From: Angiostrongylus vasorum
Taxonomy: Eukaryota > Nematoda > Chromadorea > Rhabditida > Metastrongylidae
DNA: 64,000 nucleotides
Direction: 5' to 3'
Assembly (NCBI GenBank): GCA_018806985.1
Contig: JADANN010000465.1
Span: 372,001-436,000, forward strand
Numbering within the stretch: position 1 is the stretch's first letter; every line of letters begins with the position of its first letter. The notes under the pieces are model-generated. The model ran no database searches. It had not been told where the DNA came from and was given only the letters and a program-made list of their open reading frames with translations. Below, one piece after another: positions 44,966 to 56,940 of this stretch. A program made the translations under genes and the position numbers.

Positions 44966-45735
44966 TAGTGAGAACGTTGCATGTGCTCGTGTACGCTCAA
45001 GAGTTTTGATTTGTGTGTATTTCTTTTGTACGTTGATATGTTTTTTAGGCGTAAAAAACTACTGCCTACAGCTTATACTAGCTGAGAGTTCCACTTATCT
45101 TGAAGAAAATCGAGTTCTAAATGTCACGTCATTTACATGACGACGAGCGCTGATTGTTCTACGCTTCGTTGCACAACAATGCGATATTGTTGAAATGTCG
45201 TCAAGTGAAGATTCACTTTAAATGAACACCATGTCATGTATGTGAATCTGGTTTTCAAATTCCATCATAAGATCTCTAAATGAGCGAAGATGAGCGTACA
45301 AATTGACTTCTGCTTTTTTGAACTGTGATGTCTCTCCAGTCTACTGAAAAAAGTACAGAGCTTCTCTTCAATCTTCTTTGACGCTTGGTTTTCTGAGCAT
45401 CTGTTGTGTAGGTGTCGCTGAAGATTATTTGAAAGTGGGCTTTGTTAGAACACATTAAGCTGTTTTTTGTAGAGTGATGATGTGTGCTGAACAACGTTCA
45501 GATCACTGAAAATAATTAAGCAAATTAAACATAAGTGCTTAAAAGAACTTCTGCTTTTATCAGGAAATTATTGAAATACATACAGCGTTTAAGGCGATGT
45601 AGTTGAAAAAAGAAAATATGTCAATAGAGATTTTTTTTCTGCGAACTAGATGAGTACGAGATTCTCTTGACTAAGGAGAATAAAAGAACTTCAGAGAATG
45701 TGGAAATGTTTCGAGGAAATATTTATCGCCACTAG
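44966..45735. other. No gene recognised
   Basis: One 72-codon minus ORF (45276-45494) without motif. Confidence 0.45.
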
Positions 45736-45746
45736 TACAACCACAA

Positions 45747-46022
45747 GGGCCTGTGTGGCTCAGTGGTTGGAGGCGCCAATGCGACACAGGAACCGATCCC
45801 CGCGCCCATGGCCCACCAAGTCTTCCATCCCTCCGGGGTCGGCGAATTGGTACCAGAGTTTTCAGAGAGGATAGCAGCACTGGCTCAATACAACGGTAAG
45901 CCACCGCGAGTCATTGTAAAGGCCAGATATGCATTCAATCACTTCCAAACGATGCTTAATGAAGTTGAATGCATGGCGCATCCCTCAGGGATTGATCAAC
46001 GCCGATAGCTTTATCCTTTTAA
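45747..46022 (+). mobile_element. Family A SINE, full length with 11-bp TSD
   Basis: TACAACCACAA at 45736-45746 and 46023-46033. A box TGGCTCAGTGGTTGG, body and tail CTTTATCCTTTT complete. The right duplication merges into the start of a family C element. Confidence 0.9.
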
Positions 46023-46029
46023 TACAACC

Positions 46030-46640
46030 ACAATGATGCTGAGATATTTGCAAACCCCGGACCGCTGGTATCTGCGTAAAAATCATGTAAATAAGAAGTG
46101 ATTGCGATCAATACTACAGCTTCAAGGGCGCGTGTGGCGCAGTGGTCGGATACCCTGCAACACATACGTGGAAACGATCGCCGCGCACATGGCCCACCAA
46201 GCCTTCCATCCTTCCGTGTTCGGCAAATTGGTACCAGACTTGTTTGAAGGATAGCAGAACTGGCTCGATACATCGGTAAGCAACCGCGAGTCACTGTAAA
46301 GGCCAGATGTGCATTCAATCGCCTCCAACGATGCTTAGAGAAGCCGAATGCTTGGCACATCTCTCAAAGATTGATCAGCGCCGAGAGCTTTATTCCTTAT
46401 TTTTACTACAGCTTCAAATTAACTGGATTCAGGGCCAATTTGTGCACCCCAGATGAATCCAGTTGATGGGTGATTGCCGATAGCACCTATAAAACACGGC
46501 GGAGAAGAGGAGCAAGCGAAGGACACGCATGTTGTGGTGGTGAACTGGTTCGCTCCCTGAAAGATTGCCCGGTTCGATTCCCACCGCATACAGCTGCAAT
46601 GTGGAGTTTTGCAAATACCTCTTCATCATTGTAGTTGATG
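46030..46640. mobile_element. Family C element split by a family A SINE
   Basis: Left end ATGATGCTGAGATATTTGC (46034) and right end TTTTGCAAATACCTCTTCATC (46608) belong to one family C copy. The 46126-46403 SINE with its duplication lies between them. The right part has GGTTCGATTCC (46571-46581), a perfect polymerase III B box. Confidence 0.72.
46126..46403 (+). mobile_element. Family A SINE, full length with 14-bp TSD
   Basis: TACTACAGCTTCAA at 46112-46125 and 46404-46417. A box TGGCGCAGTGGTCGG, full body, tail TTTATTCCTTATTTT. Only 104 bp separate it from the preceding copy, in the same orientation, and it splits a family C element. Confidence 0.92.
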
Positions 46641-47964
46641 AAAAAGTGATTATATTGTTACGAATGTTTCTCAAGGTTATCGGTGTTTTACAGCAGTGAG
46701 TTCAATTCTTTCTTTCTGGAACGCTCAGCTAAGCTGAGGGGTTGTTTGAAATTTTCACTGGGCACCCAGTTAAGAGTTAACTCAAAGCGCTACAAAACTG
46801 TTGAAACAGCGGCCACCTCTTTAGAAAAAAATGTTAAAGGTTAAGGAAGTATTAGAAAAACTGTGATGTTATTCGTTTCTCTAAAGCGAATGTAATCTTA
46901 GGGTCAGGTTTGACTGACGTTGGAGACTAATAGAGACTTAAGTGATGGAACCCAGTTATTAGATGGCTGAAGGCTACTTTTTAAAAAAATGTTTTTGTGC
47001 CGTGTTTTTCTTTTTTGATTCTGACGTTTTTTGGTAAAATGCCTAGCGTGTCCTCAGCACGGATACGGTCACCTCACTTTTAGCATCTGCTGTTGTTTTT
47101 GTTATTGTTGTGGTATTTATCAGGCCTTATACCAGTCATTCAATTTCAAGTCAACTGTGTGTTACCAGAGTATCGTCATAATTCCAGTGTTTCTCGTCTT
47201 ATCCACACCATTTAACATTTCCGACTATTTGTCTTGTACATCTCTAGATCAGTTGTCATTCATGTGTCTTTTACATAGGCTAACATCCAACGTTGAGATA
47301 AAAAGTGAGCAACAGTGTTTAAAGCTGCGAAAAACTGAACATTGATGCGTGTTGGTCAGATAAAGATCTCTTTCTGATGAATAACCACGGGAGAAGTTAT
47401 GTTAAAAATTATTTTTTTTATCATTTCGCGTTGATACCATTGTGTTAGTGATTAGCTTCTAATGCAAGTGAAACCTGATGCGGATTAGCATTAGACATCG
47501 AACGATATTCGAGAAAGCTTACAGGGTGCCCACGTACGTTGTTTGTCGACGTCAGTGGATCAGAAAGCAATCATCGTCGTATGAGCTGAGTAGCGAAAAC
47601 CACCAAAGGCCAACAAGTCCAATACAACTGTCATGGATACTGAAGATTTCTTCCTGAGACTCAAAAAACCTGTAGCTCCCATGTTGAGTCAATGAAGAGA
47701 AAGTGCACGGCCTGAAAACTGTGACTTAACACGATACAAACTTATTTTAACGTCACGAAAGAACACTTCATACTAACAAAAGAGAAATGGTGGAAATCAT
47801 CTTCCACGAGTCGCTTACCGTGCTTGAGAGGATTTTTCTTTATTAGAAGTGATCACGATAGTATTGGATTTCTCACATAAACAGTATGTATACTTTCATA
47901 AGAAGTCGCCTAGTGGAAGGGGTTAAAGGGTAAAATCATCGGCTTTTTGCAATTTTTTGAGTCA
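46641..47964. other. No gene recognised
   Basis: The 104-codon plus ORF at 47031-47345 is hydrophobic and Cys-rich (ICCCFCYCC) but has no family resemblance. Around 47570-47650 there is weak similarity to 20200-20300. Confidence 0.4.
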
Positions 47965-48205
47965 TTTACAATGCATCCGATTCCTTCGCTTCCCACGTAG
48001 AGGTGACCGAATATGTAACATATTGCACGATGATTTGCAGTGGCTTACTGATGTTTCAAGTTAGTGTTTTTATCCTCCAAAACAGGTCCGGTGATAACTT
48101 GCTGGACTTGGAGGGATAAGAGGCTTGGTTTGCCCGTCGCGGGATCGAAACAAGTACGGACCTTCTATGGGCACCTCTAACCACAGCGCAACTAACGCTC
48201 CAACG
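47965..48205 (-). mobile_element. Family A SINE, old copy
   Basis: GCATCCGATTCCTTCGCTTC, ATCCTCCAAAACAGGTCC, GGGATCGAAACAAGTAC and TAACCACAGCGCAACTAACG. Confidence 0.55.
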
Positions 48206-48340
48206 CATATAAATTTGCAGAAATTAAGATGTTGCTACGAGGTGTGGTGTATTGATTAACTGTGTAAAGACATCAACAACTTTTATTTTTTATCTTGGCT
48301 GCAAAATTTTGTGTTTACATTAACGGTTTTGGTTTAATAA

Positions 48341-48624
48341 ATAAAGGATAAAGCTCTCGACGTTGATCTATCCATAAGGGAAGCGCCACGCATTCGTTAA
48401 GCATCGCTTGGAGGTGATTGAATGTATATCTGGCCTTTACAATGACTTCGGTAGCCTAATGATGTATCTAGCCAGTGCTGCTCTCCTCCAAGAAAAGTCT
48501 GGTCCCAATTTCTCGAACCCGGAGGAATGGATGGCTTGGTGGACCTGGGGCGCTGGGACCGATCCCATGTGTATTACACCACTGAGTTAGTTACACCTCG
48601 GACCACTGAGTTACACGCACTCCT
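48341..48624 (-). mobile_element. Family A SINE with a promoter-end duplication
   Basis: Tail ATAAAGGATAAAGC at the left. At the promoter end CCACTGAGTTA occurs twice (about 48579 and 48602), so the A box region is duplicated. Confidence 0.8.
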
Positions 48625-50209
48625 ATACTTTCGCTTTTGATTTAGAATAGGTAATAATTTGCACTTTTTACGCCTGCATAGATCCTCCAGAAACACTCGC
48701 TTTTGTAAAATGGCTGACATTATAAACGTCTACCCTAAAAACTTCGATATTCCCATAGATAGATCCCTGACCCTATGATCTCCCCGTATTTAGAGAAAAT
48801 CCAGGGAATTCTAGAATATTTCCTTTTTCTCGAATCAATTTTTGAACTACTTAAAAAAGACATTAAAGCACCCTATGCTACTCTTGAACCCTTGGCTCTA
48901 AACTTTGGACAACTAGATGATCTCCAACAATAAATGTCAACCTGCTATGAGCCCTGAAGAGTTTTCATCGGTTAAGTGTAAATACAGTCGTCATAACTCT
49001 AAGCTTAATACTAGAAGATCAATCAGAAGTTAAATGGGTAGCATCTGTTGGAAACCGATCCAACAAGCTGTTACTATCACTCTATCAGAATGGAAGCGAT
49101 AGAGAAGGAATCTAAGAGACTGAGTGATAAATGAGGCTTCGAGCGTATCACCCTCAAACGACACTTTGACTTAAGAAGTAGTACTGTCTGCTACAGAGTT
49201 TCAAATATGTTTTGATGTCTTGAAGTTAACAATTAAATTTCTCCGAGCAGATAACATGACGATAGTGAACATGGAACATTTCAGGAGAGCAGACATATCT
49301 TAACCTATAAGGTCGGCTTGTTTTCTCAACGATAAGATTTGTAGACGACTATGGAGCCTTTAAAAAAGTCAGTTACAATGTTAGTTTTTCAGCTGCTCCC
49401 ACGGCGAACGTGTTCGTAGAATCTTTGAACTCGGCGACACGTTTGCTAACGACCCGTAAGGGCGAAGAAGATCGTAAGATCAGTGTGATTGAAAAAAGAA
49501 CTACTAAGATAGTGAAATAAAGTACTAATACGGATGCAGATTTACAATTTGTTTTGATAAAGTCGGCGGTTGAGGAATCGATAAAGGAGGAAATAGATGA
49601 ATAAACGTTTACGGTACTGAAGGCGACGCTTTAGGAAAGAAGTCTCAATTCTCTCCTAGAAAAGTACTCATGAGACATTCTGGACCTAATTGTAGACTAT
49701 TGAATAATACTTCTTTTTGCCTACAATTCTTGTTGAACACGTTCACCATTCGTTTTAGGCTTTCTTCTGAATTCTTTTCGAATTTAGATAGGCACCTTCA
49801 GGAGCGCTAATGTTGGCTTACAAGCGATAGGAAAGCCAATTATTCCACCACAAAATTGCACGCGTCGTATTTTTTCACAAATCTTGGAGAGCTTTTCAGT
49901 AGAGGTTTTTTCTTCCAGAGATTTTCTGAGAAAAAAGTTGCTAAGCAGCCAAAAAAATGGTGCAAGAAAAGAATATGTTTGGAGAGATTCAATGAGGATT
50001 TTAGGTGAGACGGACTTCTCCGTCCATTGCTGATTGGAGAACATGCGGTCGACCAACAGTGCACTTAAAAGATCTTGTAGTTTTCAGTGCGAATTTTTCT
50101 TTAATCCAAAGAAGATGGTCGGTGATTCAAGTGGTCGCTTGCAAAAAAATTGGCATAACCTTTATTTTTCCTGAAGGCAATTCACCTTCGAGACGGATTT
50201 TGGTGCCAG
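48625..50209. other. Long stretch without gene or known element
   Basis: ORFs at 49784-50064 (-, two frames) and 50005-50220 (+) have no domain signal. Confidence 0.45.
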
Positions 50210-50218
50210 TATTTTGTT

Positions 50219-50496
50219 AAGAGCGTGTGTGGCGCAATGGTTGGAGGAGCCACTGCGACATACACGTGGAATCAATCCCCACGCCCACGGCCCACCAAGC
50301 TTTCTATCCCTCCGCAGTCGGCAGATTGGTACCAGATTTCTCTGGGACGATAGCAGCACTGGCTCGATACATCCGTAGGCTACCGCGAGTCATTGTAAAG
50401 GCGAAATATGCATCCAATCACCTCCAATGATACTTAATGAAGTCGAATGCATGGCGCATCCCTCAGGGATTGATCAACGCCGAGAGCTTTATCCTT
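50219..50496 (+). mobile_element. Family A SINE, full length with 9-bp TSD
   Basis: TATTTTGTT at 50210-50218 and 50497-50505. A box TGGCGCAATGGTTGG, B box GGAATCAATCCCC. Confidence 0.88.
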
Positions 50497-51107
50497 TATT
50501 TTGTTCAGCCTTTCCGCCGAGCATCTTCAGTTGCCATGCAGAGTACTTACAGATTCTATTTTCTATATGTATTCTTTCCATGAAAAGCTCAAATGAGGTT
50601 TATAAAGAGGCTTTATTCGACTGTTTTCTGTTCCTTTCTTCAATCTTCTATTTGCATGTAGTAATAGGGACCAAGAAGCGGTTCGATTCAGGCGACAGAA
50701 GATCCGTAGAATTGGATTCATAGTAGATGTGTCGTTGTATTTCGTCCATTTCGTGAAGGACTTCAGTGCTCTGTTTTTATTTTTAATGTTTGAGTTTTCT
50801 TGAGGCATTCCTGTAAGTTCGCTTTTTTCTAAGTCTCCCGATTCGATTCGATACGACTACAAAGATCCATAAAGAAAGCAATAAGTAATGCGGAGGTACA
50901 GTCGACTCGTATCGGTGTGGATTTGAAGAAGTCGATGACGCTGAAACGATAACCGCAATGAAAGCTTGTAAAAAACCTGCGCAATCATAGATGTCCCCAC
51001 AAACCTTCCACGAACTCTTTTATAGGAGCTTTCCTGTACTTAACGCCTTCATCATATAGTTATCGTTAATGATTCCGAGACTAGTTAAAAATTTTTCCTA
51101 GCTTTCA

Positions 51108-51393
51108 TGGAATAAAGGATAAAGCTCTAGGCGTTGATCAATACCTGAAGGATGTGCCATGTATTCGACTTCATTGAGCATCGTTTGGAGGTGACTGAAT
51201 GCATATCTGGCCTTTACAATGAATAACTCGCAGTGCCTACCGATATGTCCAGCTACTGTTGCTATCCTCCCAGACAAATCTGTTGCCAATTTGCCGACCC
51301 CGGAGGGATGGAAGGCTTGGTGGGCCATGGGCGCTGGGATCAAAGCTACGTGTGTGCTACAGAATGCCTCCGACCACTGCGCCACACGCGCCC
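51108..51393 (-). mobile_element. Family A SINE, full length with 13-bp TSD
   Basis: TTCCTAGCTTTCA at 51095-51107 and 51394-51406. Tail TGGAATAAAGGATAAAGC at the left, A box complement CCACTGCGCCACACGC at the right. Confidence 0.92.
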
Positions 51394-51807
51394 TTCCTAG
51401 CTTTCAGGTCCTCCTAATATTTACACAACCTTTTAAAATAGTGTACTACCATGCTATCTTCAAAAATATCAGAGCCAGTATGCCACACCTTGTTAATACG
51501 AGCCGTCTCCGTGGTTTCGTTTTCCATTTACAATTATATTATGATTATCCTGCAAAAATTGTCCTTCCTCACTTTTTTTACTGTTTCTTTTGTTTGCATT
51601 TATATCCCACAAGCGAATGCTGAACACAAGTTAATATAGGAACATTAAAATAGAAATGCAAAGCGACACTGAAACGATAATATTGAAACAAATGCAAACA
51701 ATTCCATTAAATACAAATCGTCGAAGTCTTTGAAACATAAAACCGACAAGAGTTTTCCGGTAATCAAGTAATTTAATAGGCTTTATTCATCACTGACGAT
51801 ATCCTGA

Positions 51808-51965
51808 AGTGCGCTTAGCGCAGCAGTTAGAGCAACCATGACCCTGTACTCGTCTCGCTGTGACTTGGAATGTACTCCTCGTCTTTAGTTCAACCCTGCA
51901 CTGGGCCAACCATGCTTATTATCCTTCCGTAGTGAGCACATTAATATCAGAGATAGACGACAAAA
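51808..51965 (+). mobile_element. tRNA-like repeat, divergent relative of family A
   Basis: TAGCGCAGCAGTTAGAGC (51821) fits the polymerase III A box better than family A itself, and TTTAGTTCAACCCTGC (51885) resembles a B box; GGGCCAACCATGCTTATTAT then parallels the family A body. Spacing between the boxes is larger than in a tRNA. It could be an ancestral or sister SINE. Confidence 0.45.
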
Positions 51966-51984
51966 ACTCTGAACGTTTCACAAA

Positions 51985-52140
51985 TGCCAGCGGGCAGCCT
52001 GCAGAGAAGACCTAGGGATGCTCTTTCAGTGTCATCATAGGATTCCACGGAGAATTAATTAGATTAACCTTCAACCAAATTTCTGAAAAAGACAAATTCC
52101 TCTAGTAGCTGCCCGCACAAATCCGAAATGCCCCGTGGAT
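51985..52140 (+). mobile_element. Probable ancient family B fragment
   Basis: GAAGACCTAGGGATGCTCTT, GGATTCCACGGAGAATTAAT, ATTTCTGAAAAAGAC and GCTGCCCGCACAA track the middle of family B loosely. Confidence 0.35.
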
Positions 52141-53168
52141 GACGGATTGAACCGGATAAACAGTTTGCGACTGTTCACATAACATTAGCAGACGGTTAAT
52201 ACGAATAATAAAACTGCAAACTCTTTAGTCAATTTTGTCGTCCCACTCGTCCTCCTTTTATTAATGAGTTCCGTAAATGCAAATGATTCGTGGGTTGTTT
52301 ATGAGTTCTTTGCAGGTGAATGGATAGTCAGATTATCTAATCGTTCTTAGAACTTCCCGAGGATTCCGGATGTTGTTCTCCTTCTCAGCAAAATCGCAAC
52401 TAAAGAGTAGGTGTTTTTGAAAATGTCGAAGGATAACAGAAATAAAGAAAAGAGAAGAAAAGAAAAAAATTGAGCTCTGTGTTAGAAACACAAAGTACTC
52501 TAATTGTTTAAACCTTGAAATTCGACACTTTCATGAGGTAGTGGTGAAATTTCGTTGAATCGAGATTTCAAAACAACTGACACACGTCAGGAAGCAGGCT
52601 TTCCCGTTACTGTGCTGTGCCATCTGTAACCTCTGTAATCACCGCGTAAGTCGAACTCGTCCTACTGAGGTCTCTAATCGTCAGCACGTGCACTAGTTAG
52701 CTTCACAGAGATATTCAAGGGTCATGAAGTGCATCGCATTCTTCGTACAAAGCCCTTGATTAGATGTTCGTAAAAGTAAAAGACGTAGCTAAATAGGCTG
52801 ATTCTTATGTGCTCGAGAATTTACTCTTATCTACCTTTTCAGATGGTAACGCTGAAGTTGGTCTCAACTTTTAACCTTGCGAGACGAATGGACCCTTCCG
52901 TGCATGTCCCTGTTCGGCATCCAGGAATATCTTCAACAATGAAGAAGAGTTAAACCAGGGCTTTCGCGGTATGATGCAACTTAGCAATCGGCTACTTTCA
53001 GGGTAAACTGTCCTGCTCTTCATTTTCACTTTTGGGTGGGTAATTTCATCTTCGTTAAATATTGTTCTACTTCGTTTATTAATGTTAGCCTTTCCTCTCT
53101 TGCCAACTCTATTGCTTTCCTTTCTTAAAGTTAAGGTGAACTTACTGTTATTTTTGTTTTACTTTCTC
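52141..53168. other. No gene or element recognised
   Basis: No ORF over 60 codons; unique AT-rich sequence. Confidence 0.5.
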
Positions 53169-53182
53169 TTATACGCATTTGT

Positions 53183-53457
53183 GAGAGCGTGTGGCGTATG
53201 GTCGGGGCGCACTGTAACACATAGGTGGGATCGATCTCCACGCCCATAGCCCACAGAGCCTTCCATCCCTCCGGGGTGGCAAATTGGTACCAGACTTGTC
53301 TGGGGGCATAGCAGCACTGCTCGATACATCGGTAGGCTACCGCGAGTCATTGTAAAAGCCAGATATGCATTCATTCACCTCCAAACGGTGCTTAATGAAG
53401 TCGAATGCACAGCGCATCCCCTCAGAGATTGATCAACGCCGAGAGCTTTATGAGCTT
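53183..53457 (+). mobile_element. Family A SINE with 14-bp TSD
   Basis: TTATACGCATTTGT at 53169-53182 and 53458-53471. The A box carries a deletion (TGGCGTATGGTCGG); B box GGGATCGATCTCC; the tail is cut to CTTTATGAGCTT. Confidence 0.9.
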
Positions 53458-53471
53458 TTATACGCATTTGT

Positions 53472-55131
53472 CGAATTTATAAGATAGCATAAGCTGCCAC
53501 TTTTCATATATTACAAAAAAGTAGAGAAAGACGAACTTTTCGAAGAAACACTATTCATGGATAATCTAGCAAAAAAACAAGCATGATTTGCTGGAAATTA
53601 AATGTAAAAAAAGCAGAATAATTTACTTGTAGGTTCGACAAGAGTTCTCGATTGTATCGCCTAATTAATGGAGGAATTTCTTGATTGGTTCGCTTGGATA
53701 GATCGAGTTACTACCTCCCTCATATCGAATTCTCTCGGAGCTCTTTCCGAGTTTTCCTAGTCTCTTCTTCTCCTTCTTTATTATTCAATACAGAAATTCA
53801 CTAGCGTAGCCTAGTTTCTATTTCAAAAATTAAAACAGTTAAAAAAAGGAGGTTTTCGTTATAGATATTAAAAAGCGGGTCCTGGAGTGGTGATCCTGTT
53901 CGACGGCTTTATTTTGCGCGCTGTGCGCGGAACTTTAAAATGGTCTTCGATACGGTATAAACAGGTTTTTATGGACACTCTCTATTAAGGATTAAACGGT
54001 CAATAAAAAATAAAGAAGATTAAGAAGATGGGAACGTTAACTTCCCCCAATGAGCTAAATCAAATCGTTGATCATATGTGTATTGCAGGCCCCCGTCCAA
54101 TCATTAGCTACAAGCACTCCTACAAAAGTACATACAAGGTTATTACAGCAGTGATTCATCAACCATTAGCCCAAGTGTACTAAACGTTCTTCTTAACACG
54201 TATTTGCTGGACTGGCATGAGTACGACATGTTTAGAAACTAATTGAAATAAAAGATGATTTTAGAAAGGGGTTGCGTTTTGCTCGAGGATTATTTCCAGT
54301 TTTTTATTGCAAAAACATAGACTTCACGTTGATGTGTGTTTTTTCAGGCGTGAAGATAAGCTGATCTATCAGCTGATGACTCCTAGGAAATTTTCATGAA
54401 ATGAACCGTAGCTCAAATCTGGTCATTGTACCTGACTTGCAGGATTTCATTAAACCATAAACTACCCTAAGACTAATTTGTGCATATATTTTGCTTAAAA
54501 TTGGTTTATGGGCTTTTTTGAAAATTCATTTTTTTGGCCAAGAGCTGTTAAAACAAATTGAACGAAGCAGTGAAGGCCCATTATGACTCCTTGCTGACAG
54601 CAGATCTAATTAACAGCAGATCTAATAAACAATTTAGAAAAAGTCGCTAGAACTGTGTCTAAAAAGTGACTAGGAGAGTGGATTTTTAATGCTTTATGCT
54701 CTGAACTTAATGAATGGAGTCTGTTTCGAGTCGAAGAGGTAATGCTATCTTACTGTAGTCTTCTTGAACGCATACTGAGCTCTAGGTGCAGCATCACCTT
54801 CCACACTTACTTCCTACTTTTTCTAAACAGGTTTCAAAATAGGTGTTCATAAAATTACGGGATCACTTAGGAGAAAATACCCGAATGTGATGGACTTTTG
54901 ACGAGTTCTAGGCAACGTTAGTATTTTTCCATGGTTAGACAATGAAATGAAATACTCCCATACTTCAAGCAGATCCAAAGTGTTATGAGACATATTCACT
55001 TAAGCATTAGCAGCCTGGAAACATTGCGATTCAGTTACCAGTACGTTGATTGAGTTTCCGATTGCATTAATTTCACTTTCTAATGCCCTCGTCTCCCACT
55101 GTATAGATAAAGCGGTAATGAAGAATGAAGT
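53472..55131. other. Long stretch without gene
   Basis: Apart from a family A scrap at 54068-54124 nothing is recognised; no ORF over 60 codons. Confidence 0.5.
54068..54124 (-). mobile_element. Family A SINE promoter-end scrap
   Basis: ATCATATGTGTATTGCAGGC and CCGTCCAATCATTAGCTACA resemble the minus-strand promoter end. Confidence 0.35.
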
Positions 55132-55395
55132 GTTCGGCATTGATCAATCGCTTAGGATTCTCCATGCATTCCATGCATTTGACTTTACTCGTTCCATCTG
55201 AGAGGTGATTGAATGCATATCTGGCCAATGCAGCAACTGGCGGTGGCCTGCCGATGTATCATCTCAGTCCTCCAAACTGGTTTGCTACCAACTTGACGAC
55301 GCTGGAATGATAGAAGATTCCTAGGTTGCGCGATCAAAACAGTGACTACGTGCGTAGTGCAGTGAACCTCTAAACACTACGTTACACTTGTTCCG
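55132..55395 (-). mobile_element. Family A SINE, old copy
   Basis: GTTCGGCATTGATCAATCGC, GAGGTGATTGAATGCATATC, CGGTGGCCTGCCGATGTATC, with a worn promoter end. Confidence 0.62.
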
Positions 55396-55424
55396 ATGTT
55401 GATATAGTTCCTTTTTCAATTTAA

Positions 55425-55660
55425 CTGGGTTCTATGTCGATTTGTGCTGCTCAGATCTTTTTCAATTGATGGGTCATTGCTGTTGGCACTGTTACAGCAT
55501 TTGGGTAAGAAACTGGCTGAGAGAAAAGTAAATCGAAGGCCTCGGTTTGTTGCAATGGATGGCACGAAAACCCTCGGAAAAGATAATCTCCCGTTCAAAG
55601 TAAGGTTCCGAGTTTGCTCATATCTCAGCATCCCTTTATTTGTATTTTTGAAAAGCAGCC
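55425..55660. mobile_element. Family C relative, old copy
   Basis: TTTAACTGGGTTCTATG, TTGATGGGTCATTGCTG and GAGTTTGCTCATATCTCAGC align with the right part at 46425-46640 and with 1815-1945. Confidence 0.5.
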
Positions 55661-56487
55661 TGCCATGAAAAAGCAATAGGCAGTAAATGAAATCTGGAAC
55701 TTTTCTACTATCCAGTTACATCCGTGCTGCAATGTTTCCACTCCCTGCTGACCTCGGAATTATCGCAGGCCATGTTAGGCGTTGTTTCCGGGGTGGAACT
55801 AACGACCATATGTACCACCTCTAACTATCGCGCTCTACGTGGGTGGTTCTGATAATGTCAGTGCATTTGTCAAACAAAGGAACCAAAAAAAGTGATGTGT
55901 TCGACTGAAGTGAAGGCGAAACGCAGCGGCTTTCTAATAATGTCCTTTACATAGAAAGCTAAATTTTTTTGTACTTATTTCTTCTAAAGTTGGAATATAA
56001 GGGCTTTGCCTGACGTAAGCTAAATAATGGAGGACAGATATAAGAACAGATATCCTTTGTATATTTATGGATGAATGCGTCAAATGAAGGCTGAATTTTA
56101 CAGTCTAATTATCTTGGAAAGCCAACAAAATCATCAGTGCTGAATGTGATTTTCTTTATTTAGTTCACAGAAACTAATGAACCTGCAAAACATCCAAGAT
56201 GTTTCTTTAGTACAGTACCTAGGGGTATGAAACCACCCGCACTACCTAAAATTATACTGTTCATCTGGAAATGTTCTGTTCTTCAGATGACATTCGCTTC
56301 GCAACTACAGAGCTTCATTGGGAGCATCATAATACTAAAAGTGTAACACGAGTTTGGTGCAGTTCAGTGTTTTGCATCCCAAATGATGTGTTTTTTGTCG
56401 TCCACCATGCGATAATACCATAACCTGTCCATTCAATTCATTTAGAAAGAGGAGTAGCTCTTTCTAACTCCCATTAAACTTTAGCAG
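55661..56487. other. No gene recognised
   Basis: GACTGAAGTGAAGGCGAAAC at 55903-55922 faintly recalls a PLE hammerhead region; otherwise unique sequence. Confidence 0.4.
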
Positions 56488-56703
56488 GTGGACAAAGACT
56501 TCCTTGTCCAGCCTACAATCTCATCCTCGCCAACTATGTTCGTTCGTTTTCGAAAACGGCAAAGTATCTTATCTCCAGAAAATAATTCCATTAACACCAA
56601 AACTTTTCGCTATGGCTTACCCTCTCTACATCTTGCGCTCGTGCTGTGGTCGTTGGCGCAAATTTTAAAGAATCCATCTCAGCTGTGTTGGTACTTGTCT
56701 GCC

Positions 56704-56790
56704 TATGACGATGACGACGATGATCATGATGATTACGGTGGTGATGACAGTGGTGAAGATGATGATGATGATGGTTATGATGATGATATC
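56704..56790. repeat. (GAT)n repeat creating an Asp-rich ORF
   Basis: Imperfect GAT/GAC/GGT units. The plus-strand ORF at 56488-56829 ends in an Asp-rich tail only because of this tract; the rest resembles no known protein, so it is not called as a gene. Confidence 0.75.
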
Positions 56791-56940
56791 GTTACGGATC
56801 ATTGCCTGAACACTATCGATGAGTCATAAATCTTAGGAATGCCGTTTGCGCCATCAGGAAGGCTGGCGATAGTCGGCGGGATTTCCGGCGGAAAGAGCTC
56901 AGGCATTAGAGATTATTATATACGCATATTGGTCATTAGT

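Noticed and set aside
46571..46581. Possible tRNA gene (perfect B box GGTTCGATTCC)
   Set aside because: No cloverleaf: the A-to-B spacing is too short and no acceptor stem pairs; it belongs to a family C repeat.
47031..47345. 104-codon Cys-rich hydrophobic ORF as a secreted peptide
   Set aside because: No ordered cysteine spacing and no clean signal peptide; composition reflects T-rich DNA.
51219..51623. 134-codon plus ORF
   Set aside because: Begins antisense inside a family A SINE and reads on into flanking AT-rich DNA.
55903..55930. Hammerhead motif
   Set aside because: GACTGAAGTGAAGGCGAAAC lacks a CTGANGA core in register and has no pairing stems.
56488..56829. 113-codon ORF with acidic tail
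   Set aside because: The Asp-rich part is a GAT microsatellite and the rest lacks any family signal.
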